From DATHSN01 sp035464115 (GTDB taxonomy: Bacteria > Actinomycetota > Acidimicrobiia > Acidimicrobiales > SKKL01): DNA of 5,486 nucleotides. Shown here piece after piece: positions 1 to 5,486 of this stretch (positions are counted from its first letter, which is position 1; each line of letters begins with the position of its first letter). Under the pieces are notes generated by a model, which made no database searches, was not told where the DNA came from, and saw nothing but the letters and a program-made list of their open reading frames with translations. Both the position numbers and the translations under genes were made by a program. Location of the stretch: assembly GCA_035464115.1 (NCBI GenBank), contig DATHSN010000111.1, forward strand, positions 1-5,486. Reading direction: 5' to 3'.

Positions 1-6
1 GGGGAC

Positions 7-1017
7 GTGTCGGACGCGGCGACGACGGGTGACAGGGCCGTGCGGGGCACGTGGGTCGTCGGCGTCGCCGCCGCGCTCGCGGTGTCGGCCGCGCTCATCG
101 CCCTCGACGGGCGCGCCTCGACCATCTCGCCGCTGAGCCTCGGGCTGGGCGGGGGGCTGGCGCGCGGCAACACCGTCGGCGTCCCCGCCGTGGCCGCGCC
201 CGGGCTCGGCATCGCCGCCAAGCACCTGCTGCGCGTCGGGGTGGTGCTGCTGGGCCTGCGCATCTCGGCCGACCAGGTCGTGGGTTTGGGCGCGCCCGCG
301 CTGGTCCTCATCGTGGGCGTGGTCGCGGTGTCGTTCGTGGTCATCCGAGCGGTGGCAGCGCGCGCCGGGATGACCGGCCACACACCGCTCCTTCTGGCCG
401 CCGGGTTCTCGATCTGCGGGGTCTCGGCGGTGGCCGCCACCGCCGCGGTGCTCTCGGCACGACGGGACGACACGGCCACCGCCGCCGCGATCGTCACCGC
501 GTGCGGCACGTTCGCGGTGTTCGCCATCCCCGCGCTCGCGGCCGCCCTGGCGCTCGATTCCCAGGTGGCCGGGCTCTGGGCCGGCGCCTCCATCCACGAC
601 GTCGGCCAGGTGGTGGCCGCCACCTCGACGGCGGGGGTCGAGGGACAAGAGGCCGGGCTCGTCGTCAAGCTCGGGCGGGTGTCGCTCCTCGGCCCGGTCA
701 TCGCCATCGTCGCGCTGGGACTCCAGGGCGAGCAGCGGGCCTCGCTGCGCACGGTGCGGCCACCGTGGTTCGTGGTGGGGTTCGCGGCGGCGATCGCCGT
801 CCGCTCGCTCGACCTGGTGGGCGTCACCGTCCTCGACCTGGCCGCCGACGCCGAGCGGCTCCTGATGGGCGCAGCCATGTTCGCCATCGGCACCGCCGTG
901 CGGTTCCGGGCCTTCCGCGAGCTCGGCCTGGCACCCCTCGCGACGGTGGTCGGGACGTGGCTGGTGCTCGCAGCCGTGGTCCTCGCCTACGTCACCTCGG
1001 TCGACTGGCCGGCGTGA
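7..1017 (+). CDS. YeiH-family (UPF0324) putative sulfate exporter, multi-pass membrane protein
   Basis: Predicted 336-residue inner-membrane transporter of the YeiH/UPF0324 family (Pfam PF03601), close to the usual 330-350 residues. Hydrophobic segments run from about residue 14 to the C-terminus, some ten in total. Family hallmarks are visible: GLGGGLARGN (46-55), a KHLLRVGVVLLGLRIS stretch (72-87), SICGVSAVAA (135-144), HDVGQVVAA (from His197) and VVKLGR (219-224). The usual family form of the fourth motif is HEVAQVV, so HDVGQVV is a mild variant. The GTG start at 7 gives a short polar N-terminus before the first helix, which looks natural. Only six bases precede it, so the ribosome site and promoter cannot be judged and a start further upstream is not excluded. 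The gene ends in TGA 15 bp before the convergent patatin gene. Some family members are proposed sulfate exporters in sulfonate or taurine breakdown; no sulfur gene is visible here, so the substrate is unproven. Family call is firm, substrate is not. Confidence 0.9.
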   Translation: MSDAATTGDRAVRGTWVVGVAAALAVSAALIALDGRASTISPLSLGLGGGLARGNTVGVPAVAAPGLGIAAKHLLRVGVVLLGLRISADQVVGLGAPALVLIVGVVAVSFVVIRAVAARAGMTGHTPLLLAAGFSICGVSAVAATAAVLSARRDDTATAAAIVTACGTFAVFAIPALAAALALDSQVAGLWAGASIHDVGQVVAATSTAGVEGQEAGLVVKLGRVSLLGPVIAIVALGLQGEQRASLRTVRPPWFVVGFAAAIAVRSLDLVGVTVLDLAADAERLLMGAAMFAIGTAVRFRAFRELGLAPLATVVGTWLVLAAVVLAYVTSVDWPA

Positions 1018-1032
1018 GCGTCGCCCGTCGGG

Positions 1033-2067
1033 TCAGACCGGCGTCGGGTCATCAGATCGGGGTGGGGCGCCCGCCCCGGTGGGGGTCGGGCCTGGGGACC
1101 GCGGCAGCCGGGGGGCGAGGCCGGCCATCAGCGCCCGGGTGAACGGCGCCTGGAGCTGCTCGCCCGTGTCGAGGAACGCTTCTCGGACCACGTCGAGGGT
1201 GCGGCCGTCGTCCATGAGGTCGGTCCCGGACTGGGTGATCACCCGCGGGCCGGGCTCGATGAGCACCGTGGGGATCCCCGCGGCGCGCAGCGCGTCGACC
1301 TCGGCGCGCACCCGACGGCGGACGAGGCCCCGCATCAGCCCGTCGACGCCGCCCGGGAGGTGGGACCGCGCCGACATCGGCGCGATGACGATGGCCAGGT
1401 CGATCGGCTCGCCGCGCAGCAGATCGGCGTTCGTCGGCGACCGGACACCCCCGTCGACGAAGCGATCGGCGCCGATGGGCACGGGGGCGAAGTAGCCCGG
1501 CACCGCGCACGAGGCGGCCACCGCGCTGGCGAGCGGCGCGTCGAACCGGTCGCCGCGCCCGAAGGCGACGCGCCGCAGGTCGCGCTCGCGCACCGCCGTG
1601 AGCCAGAGCCGTCGCTCCGGCCAGACCTCGCCGAGCACCCCGGACAGCCCCACGATCTGGGCGGCGAGATCGACCTTGCCGTCGGGCACGAGCGCCGCCA
1701 CGGCCGTGAGCGGGTCGATCCGCCAGGGTCGCCGCACCGCCGAGCGCAGCAGTCCCGCGCTCGGCAGGCGCGGCCAGCGCACGAAGGTCGCCCAGCCGAC
1801 CGGCGGCAGCCCGGACGGCCCGCGAGCGGCGGCGATCGTCGCGGGGTCGGCCTCGGTGACCTCGGCGCCCACCAAGGCGGCGGCCAGGTCGTGGGCCGGG
1901 ATGCCGGACCGCAGCAGCGCCCCCACGATCGACCCCGCCGAGGTGCCGACGATGAGGTCGGCGGTGCGGGGGTCCCAGTCCCAGTCGTGGGCGATCGCGC
2001 TGAGGGCGCCGGCGTGGTAGGCGACACCCACCACGCCACCCCCGCCGAGGACGAGACCGATGCGCAC
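1033..2067 (-). CDS. Patatin-like phospholipase (RssA-type serine acyl hydrolase)
   Basis: A 344-residue patatin-fold lipid acyl hydrolase (PF01734), expected to use a Ser-Asp dyad. The glycine-rich oxyanion loop LGGGGVVG is at residues 7-14, the nucleophile elbow GTSAGS at 41-46 (Ser43), and the second catalytic motif DGG at 205-207 (Asp205) within FVDGGVRSPTNADLL. The preceding ASCAVPGYFAPV (185-196) is also typical. The canonical GGGxRG loop has Val13 in place of Arg, so the oxyanion-loop Arg is missing while the glycines remain. The last 25 or so residues are a Pro/Gly/Arg-rich, probably disordered tail. There is no signal peptide or membrane helix, so it is probably cytoplasmic or membrane-peripheral. 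The GTG start at 2067 puts the oxyanion loop at the extreme N-terminus, as the family expects, and the next in-frame upstream codon that matters is the stop of the DUF2254 gene. No convincing Shine-Dalgarno precedes it, so translation probably depends on reinitiation after the upstream gene, 9 bp away. Natural substrate unknown. Confidence 0.9.
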   Translation of the reverse strand: MRIGLVLGGGGVVGVAYHAGALSAIAHDWDWDPRTADLIVGTSAGSIVGALLRSGIPAHDLAAALVGAEVTEADPATIAAARGPSGLPPVGWATFVRWPRLPSAGLLRSAVRRPWRIDPLTAVAALVPDGKVDLAAQIVGLSGVLGEVWPERRLWLTAVRERDLRRVAFGRGDRFDAPLASAVAASCAVPGYFAPVPIGADRFVDGGVRSPTNADLLRGEPIDLAIVIAPMSARSHLPGGVDGLMRGLVRRRVRAEVDALRAAGIPTVLIEPGPRVITQSGTDLMDDGRTLDVVREAFLDTGEQLQAPFTRALMAGLAPRLPRSPGPTPTGAGAPPRSDDPTPV

Positions 2068-2076
2068 CCGGGGCCG

Positions 2077-3369
2077 CTACCCGTCGCCCTCGGCAACGAA
2101 CCCGGCGATCGGCCGCAGGACCAGCTGGCGGTCGTGGCGGTCGGCGAAGACCCGGTCCACGGTCGAGACCACCAGCCGCCGCTCCTCGGCCAGCAGCTCG
2201 CCGCGGTGCTCGGGCACCACCGTGTCGAGGTCGGCGAGCATCGCTCCGAGGCGGTGCAGCACGTGCGACGCCCGCTCGGCGTGGTGGCGGATCTCGTCGA
2301 CCGCCAGGGCCAGGTAGTCGTCCCACTCCGGACGCGGCAGCACGAGGCGCAGGACCCCGTCGTCGGTGCGACACGCCGACGGGATCTCGACCGTGGCCAG
2401 CTGGCGAAGCCGGTCGTGCAGCTCGTCGAGGACCTGCACCGCGGTGGTGGGGTCGTTCACCCCCGGCGACAGGGCCCGCACCGCGATGTCGACGAGCTGG
2501 CGGAAGCCGAAGACGGGGTCGTCGACCATGGTCCGCTCCCGGCCGGTGCCGACGAGGGCGTCGAGGTCGATCGCCTCGATCGCGTCGTGATCGTCGCACC
2601 ACACGTCGAGCAACGGCGTCCCCGTGGTGACGTAGTGGCCGACCTGGAGACGCAGGACGACGACGGCATCGTGGCTGGCCGCCCACTCCAGCAGCCCCTG
2701 GCCATCGATCGCGGTGAGCGTGCCGGCCCGACCGTCCCAGTCGAGGGTCCGATCGGGCGGGCCGTCGGGCGGGGCGGCGTCCGGGTCGGCGTCGTCGCCG
2801 ATGCCACCCGGGTACGGCGGGTCGAGCGCCGCGGCGGTCTCCCTGCCGACCCGTCCGATCACGGTCGTGGGCTGCAGCGACGTGGCCACGTGGTGGATGA
2901 ACATCACGAACATGCCGACCGATACCGCGGTGAGCGCCAGCGCACCCCAGGTGGCCAGTCCGGGCGCGAAGGCGAGCTCGTCGACGGTGCGCACCTGGCT
3001 CAGCACGATCATGGCGTAGGCGAAGGTGGAGATGAACGCCCCCAGCGTCAGCTGGCTGGGCCAGTCGCGCAGGAACGTCCGCATGACCCGTGGCGAGAGC
3101 TGGCGCGACGCCTGCTGGAGCACGAGCATGGTGATGGAGAACACCACGCCCGCCACCGACAGCACCGAGGTGGCGATGGTGCCCAGCAGGTCGCTGGCGG
3201 CACCGGGGCCGCCGCTGAACCCGAACTGGGTGCCATCGAGGTCGGCCACTCGGCGATCGATCGCGAGCAGCGCCACCGCGAGCAGCGCGGCGACCGCGGT
3301 CGCCAGGGTCGGGACGGCCCACAGGCTGGTGCGCAGAGCTTCACGGAGACGGCGGAGACGGAGGTTCAT
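2077..3369 (-). CDS. DUF2254 family membrane protein
   Basis: Predicted 430-residue integral membrane protein of the DUF2254 family (PF10011), whose function is not established. Four hydrophobic helices lie in the N-terminal part, at about residues 15-37, 61-84, 107-124 and 138-160. They are followed by a soluble C-terminal half of about 260 residues. Family signatures are an ASRQLSPRVMRTFLRDWPSQ segment (87-106) between helices 2 and 3, HHVATSLQ (159-166) after helix 4, and RALSPGVNDPTTA in the soluble half. An Asp/Pro-rich linker (about 190-205) separates the two halves. The ATG at 3369 is chosen because AGGGAG lies six bases upstream and the Arg-rich N-terminus fits a first cytoplasmic loop. 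The frame stays open to 3738, but that extension would run through the HTH-coding part of the divergent tetR gene and is not credible. This is the first gene of a probable two-gene operon with the patatin gene. Family is clear; role is unknown. Confidence 0.9.
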   Translation of the reverse strand: MNLRLRRLREALRTSLWAVPTLATAVAALLAVALLAIDRRVADLDGTQFGFSGGPGAASDLLGTIATSVLSVAGVVFSITMLVLQQASRQLSPRVMRTFLRDWPSQLTLGAFISTFAYAMIVLSQVRTVDELAFAPGLATWGALALTAVSVGMFVMFIHHVATSLQPTTVIGRVGRETAAALDPPYPGGIGDDADPDAAPPDGPPDRTLDWDGRAGTLTAIDGQGLLEWAASHDAVVVLRLQVGHYVTTGTPLLDVWCDDHDAIEAIDLDALVGTGRERTMVDDPVFGFRQLVDIAVRALSPGVNDPTTAVQVLDELHDRLRQLATVEIPSACRTDDGVLRLVLPRPEWDDYLALAVDEIRHHAERASHVLHRLGAMLADLDTVVPEHRGELLAEERRLVVSTVDRVFADRHDRQLVLRPIAGFVAEGDG

Positions 3370-3374
3370 CGACC

Positions 3375-3392
3375 GCTCCCTACCCCGGGAGC
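3375..3392. promoter_or_regulatory. Perfect inverted repeat, candidate TetR operator between divergent genes
   Basis: GCTCCC (3375-3380) and GGGAGC (3387-3392) are exact reverse complements around the six-base spacer TACCCC, giving an 18-bp dyad. It sits in the 54-bp gap between the divergent DUF2254 and tetR genes. TetR-family dimers typically bind imperfect palindromes of about 15-20 bp next to their own gene, so position and size fit. The dyad covers the Shine-Dalgarno of the DUF2254 gene and reaches the place where a -35 element of the tetR promoter would lie. Alternatively it could act as an RNA hairpin in the DUF2254 leader. Short GC palindromes do arise by chance in such GC-rich DNA, so the role is inferred. 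Confidence 0.5.
3376..3381 (-). promoter_or_regulatory. Shine-Dalgarno of the DUF2254 gene
   Basis: On the minus strand the bases read AGGGAG, six bases before the ATG at 3369. This is a good match to the anti-Shine-Dalgarno and fixes the start of the DUF2254 gene against longer in-frame options. It lies inside one arm of the inverted repeat at 3375-3392, so a protein bound there, or an mRNA hairpin, could mask it. Confidence 0.75.
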
Positions 3393-3408
3393 CCGCACCC
3401 GACGCTGG

Positions 3409-3414
3409 TACTCT
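3409..3414 (+). promoter_or_regulatory. Candidate -10 element of a leaderless tetR promoter
   Basis: TACTCT matches the actinobacterial -10 pattern TANNNT and is preceded by TGG, resembling an extended -10. It ends nine bases before the GTG at 3424, which would place the transcript start at or within a few bases of the start codon. No Shine-Dalgarno precedes that GTG, which agrees with a leaderless mRNA, a common arrangement in actinobacteria. No recognisable -35 hexamer is seen at the expected distance (about 3386-3391), where the inverted repeat lies instead. Confidence 0.45.
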
Positions 3415-3423
3415 CGCCCCGCC

Positions 3424-4131
3424 GTGGCCCCCCCTCCGACCCCGCTCCCGACCTCGATCCCCAATCCGGCGGGTCGCCTCCCCGCGGCCGAGCGTCGCCG
3501 CCAGCTCCTCGACGTCGCCGTCGAGGTGTTCGCCGCCTCGTCGTTCACCCGGGCGTCGATGAACGACATCGCCGAGGCCGCGGGGGTCACCAAGCCGGTG
3601 CTCTACCGCCACTTCCCGTCGAAGCGGGCCTTGTTCCTCGAGGTCCTCGCCGACGTGGGGAGCCGCCTGCGAGGAGCGGTCGCCGACGCCACCTCGGCGG
3701 CGGGCACTCCCCGGGCCCAGGTCGAGCGGGGCTTCCACGCCCTGTTCCGCTTCGTCGCCGAGGAGCCCCAGGCCTTCAGCTTGCTGCTGCGGTCGTCACG
3801 CTGGTCGATCGACGAGTTCGCCGGCGAGGCGCACCGCTTCGAGCGCGACATGGCCGAGCTGGTGTCGTCGCTCATCGAGGTGCCCGGCATGGACCTCGAC
3901 CACCGCCGCCAGCTCGCCTACGGCATCGTCGGCATGGCCGACGCCGCGGCGCGCGTGTGGCTGCGCGACGGCATGGCCGTCCCGCCCGCCGAGCTGGCCG
4001 ACCGCATGGCCGAGCTGGCGTGGGCCGGGCTGCGCGGCGTGCAGGGCCACGACGACGAGCCGGAGCGCCGGGGACCGGCGTCCCGCCCAGGCATCGACGA
4101 CGACACCGACCCCCAGGAGGCCCCGTCGTGA
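3424..4131 (+). CDS. TetR/AcrR family transcriptional regulator
   Basis: A 235-residue one-component regulator. The N-terminal TetR DNA-binding domain (PF00440) spans about residues 23-72. RRRQLLDVAVEVFA (24-37) forms helix 1, and MNDIAEAAGVTKPVLYRHFPSK (46-67) holds the helix-turn-helix with the usual Tyr-Arg-His-Phe and Lys67. Residues from about 75 to 205 are the helical ligand-binding and dimer part, which is too variable to name a ligand. The N-terminus before residue 20 is Pro-rich, and the last 28 or so residues are an acidic, Pro/Arg-containing tail, making the protein somewhat longer than the typical 190-210. The GTG at 3424 is chosen because it lies just downstream of TACTCT and outside the divergent gene. 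A frame open far upstream is only a high-GC shadow, and the first internal ATG (residue 46) would destroy the HTH. It overlaps the amidase gene by four bases and is the obvious candidate to control that gene and the divergent DUF2254-patatin pair. It is probably a repressor. Confidence 0.9.
   Translation: MAPPPTPLPTSIPNPAGRLPAAERRRQLLDVAVEVFAASSFTRASMNDIAEAAGVTKPVLYRHFPSKRALFLEVLADVGSRLRGAVADATSAAGTPRAQVERGFHALFRFVAEEPQAFSLLLRSSRWSIDEFAGEAHRFERDMAELVSSLIEVPGMDLDHRRQLAYGIVGMADAAARVWLRDGMAVPPAELADRMAELAWAGLRGVQGHDDEPERRGPASRPGIDDDTDPQEAPS
4115..4120 (+). promoter_or_regulatory. Shine-Dalgarno of the amidase gene, inside the tetR 3' end
   Basis: AGGAGG, a consensus Shine-Dalgarno, lies seven bases before the GTG at 4128 and inside the last codons of tetR. 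It is the strongest ribosome site in the window and fixes the amidase start at the GTGA overlap. Its strength beside an apparently leaderless tetR suggests the amidase is made in excess of the regulator from the same mRNA. Confidence 0.85.
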
Positions 4132-5486
4132 CCGACACCCCGTGGGCGGGCGATGCCTGCTCGCTCGTCGACGCGTTCCGGCGCGGCGAGCGCTCCCCCA
4201 CCGAGGAGCTCGACGCCACGCTCGCCGCCATCGAGCGATCGGCGCTCAACGCCGTGTCGTTCGTCGACGAGGAGGCGGCCCGGGCGTCGGCCGTGGCCGC
4301 CGACGTGTCGCTCCCGTTCGGCGGTGTGCCGATCGCGGTCAAGGAGCTCGACCACGTGGCCGGCTGGCCGTACACCCAGGCGTCCGTGCCGCTGCGCGAC
4401 CAGGTCTCCGACTTCGACAGCACCAAGGTGAGCCGGCTGCGCGGCGCCGGCGCGGTGCTGTTCGGGCAGAGCACCGCCAGCGAGTTCGGTGGGGTGAACC
4501 TCACCCGCACCCACCTCAACGGCATCACCCGCAACCCCTGGGAGCTCGACCACACCCCGGGCGGGTCGTCGGGGGGCACCGCCGCGCTGGTGGCCGGCGG
4601 CATCGCCACCCTCGGCACCGCCGGCGACGGGGGCGGATCGATCCGCATCCCCGCCGGCTTCACCGGCACCGTCGGGTTGAAGGTCACCTACGGGCGGATC
4701 CCGAAGGGTCCCCACACCGAGATCGGGTCGCTCACCGCGGTGCCGGGCTGCATCAGCCGCTCGGTGCGCGACACGGCGCGGTGGCTCGACGTGTCCAACG
4801 GCCACGACCCACGCGACCCGCTCAGCCTGCCCCGCGTCGACGGATGGGAGGCCGGCCTCGGCACCCACATCGACGAGCTGCGGGGGCGCCGGGTGGCGGT
4901 CCTGCCCCACTTCGCCGACACCGTCGTGGCGCCCGACGTCGTGTCGATCGTCGACGAGATGGGCGACTGGCTCACCGCGCACCTGGGGCTGCGGCGCGTC
5001 GACGTCGACGTCGCCATCCCCAGCATGGGCACGGCGTGGGCGCTGGCCGGCCTGCTCGCCGAGTTCGCGGCGCTCGGCGACCTCTGGCCCGGGTGCGAGG
5101 ACCAGCTCACCCCGCAGATCCGCCACGGGCTGCGGTTCGCCCACGGCCGCTACGGCATCGAGGCCCGCATCACCCTCGAGCGGCGCCGCACCGAGCTGTT
5201 CGAGGCCATGGCCGCGGTGTTCGACGCGTGCGACCTGGTGGTCACCGCGTCGAACCCCGACGTGGCGTTCGCCGCCGAAGGGCCGCTGCCGTCGGTGTTC
5301 GGCGGCATCGTGTCCGAGCCCGGCAACAACGGTCGGCTCACCATCCCGGGGAACATCTACGGCAACCCGGGCATCTCCAGCCCGGCGGGCACGGTGGGCG
5401 GCCTGCCGGTGGGCGTGCAGGTGATGGCACCCCACCACGCCGAGGCCCTGCTGCTCGACGTCGCGCTCGCCGTGGAGCGCGAGCGG
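4128..5486 (+). CDS. Amidase-signature family hydrolase (3' end beyond the window)
   Basis: The frame stays open from the GTG at 4128 to the last base, giving 453 residues; most family members have 450-500, so probably only a short C-terminal piece is missing. It belongs to the amidase signature family (PF01425), which hydrolyses carboxamide bonds and includes GatA, FAAH and many nitrogen-scavenging amidases. The full Ser-cisSer-Lys triad is visible: Lys72 in IAVKEL, cis-Ser147 in GGSSGG and nucleophile Ser171 in GDGGGSIRIPAG. Spacings of 99 (Lys to Ser) and 24 (cisSer to Ser) equal those of the known enzymes. The late motif GNPGISSPAGTVGGLPVGVQ, near residues 419-438, is also typical. It is unlikely to be GatA of the amidotransferase, because no gatB or gatC lies next to it in the window and it sits behind a TetR gene. 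No signal peptide is seen, so it should be cytoplasmic. The GTG overlaps the tetR TGA, with AGGAGG seven bases upstream, so the two are probably coupled. The substrate cannot be read from the sequence. Confidence 0.92.
   Translation, partial: MTDTPWAGDACSLVDAFRRGERSPTEELDATLAAIERSALNAVSFVDEEAARASAVAADVSLPFGGVPIAVKELDHVAGWPYTQASVPLRDQVSDFDSTKVSRLRGAGAVLFGQSTASEFGGVNLTRTHLNGITRNPWELDHTPGGSSGGTAALVAGGIATLGTAGDGGGSIRIPAGFTGTVGLKVTYGRIPKGPHTEIGSLTAVPGCISRSVRDTARWLDVSNGHDPRDPLSLPRVDGWEAGLGTHIDELRGRRVAVLPHFADTVVAPDVVSIVDEMGDWLTAHLGLRRVDVDVAIPSMGTAWALAGLLAEFAALGDLWPGCEDQLTPQIRHGLRFAHGRYGIEARITLERRRTELFEAMAAVFDACDLVVTASNPDVAFAAEGPLPSVFGGIVSEPGNNGRLTIPGNIYGNPGISSPAGTVGGLPVGVQVMAPHHAEALLLDVALAVERER

Noticed and set aside
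1031..1039. Small palindrome GGTCAGACC at the 1018-1032 convergent gap.
   Set aside because: The stem is four base pairs with a one-base centre and no extension, too short for a terminator or a binding site call.
1064..1077. GC-rich hairpin GGGGC-N4-GCCCC near the convergent gene ends, possible terminator.
   Set aside because: There is no T-rich tract on either side and it lies inside the Pro-rich C-terminal codons of the patatin gene. Such short GC stems are common by chance here.
51..1142. Plus-strand frame of 363 codons overlapping the YeiH-family gene.
   Set aside because: It is an Arg-rich shadow in the +2 relation to a clear multi-pass membrane protein.
1052..3322. Minus-strand frame of 756 codons spanning both the DUF2254 and patatin genes.
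   Set aside because: It is the wrong frame of two well-recognised genes; its product is Arg/Pro/Gly-rich without domains.
1360..3423. A plus-strand frame open from 1360 that runs in-frame into tetR (up to 923 codons).
   Set aside because: It lies antisense to the patatin and DUF2254 genes and encodes Arg/Gly/His/Asp-rich, low-complexity protein with no domain before the TetR part. Long antisense frames are expected in such GC-rich coding DNA. Only the tetR part from 3424 is real.
3370..3738. Extending the DUF2254 gene upstream to 3738 (553 residues).
   Set aside because: The extension covers the DNA-binding-domain coding part of the divergent tetR gene, has no family similarity that I can see, and a good AGGGAG site marks the ATG at 3369.
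3918..5438. Minus-strand frame of 506 codons, and another at 3872-4687, opposite the amidase gene.
   Set aside because: The translations are His/Arg/Gly/Ala-rich or Ser/Pro-rich and show no family motif, whereas the plus strand encodes a complete amidase signature with triad. They are shadows of the amidase frame.

Overview
The window is very GC-rich (roughly 70% or more by eye) and densely coding. It has GTG starts, G/C-ending codons and an apparently leaderless regulator gene. This points to a high-GC Gram-positive bacterium, most likely an actinobacterium. An Acidimicrobiia-like lineage is a guess from general gene flavour, not something the sequence proves. No RNA genes, insertion sequences, CRISPR arrays or prophage signs were seen.

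Layout from left to right: (1) 7-1017 (+), a YeiH-family (UPF0324) membrane protein, annotated in databases as a putative sulfate exporter. (2) 1033-2067 (-), a patatin-like phospholipase (RssA-type serine hydrolase), convergent with gene 1 across 15 bp. (3) 2077-3369 (-), a DUF2254 integral membrane protein that lies upstream of the patatin gene in the same transcription unit. The two are separated by 9 bp and share one reading frame, so a single amber codon keeps them apart. (4) 3424-4131 (+), a TetR/AcrR-type repressor, divergent from gene 3 across 54 bp. (5) 4128 to the window end (+), an amidase-signature hydrolase with a complete Lys-cisSer-Ser triad. It overlaps the repressor gene by GTGA and is cut by the window edge shortly before its expected C-terminus.

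The regulatory centre is the 54-bp gap at 3370-3423. It holds a perfect 6-6-6 inverted repeat (3375-3392) that overlaps the Shine-Dalgarno of the DUF2254 gene and lies at the -35 region of a likely leaderless tetR promoter (TACTCT, 3409-3414). The simplest model is that the TetR protein binds this site and controls both its own tetR-amidase operon and the divergent DUF2254-patatin operon. That would join a membrane protein, a lipid acyl-hydrolase and an amidase in one regulon. The protein families are well supported; the joint function is inference. No clearly novel system was found. The divergent regulon and its compact control region are the most interesting part.
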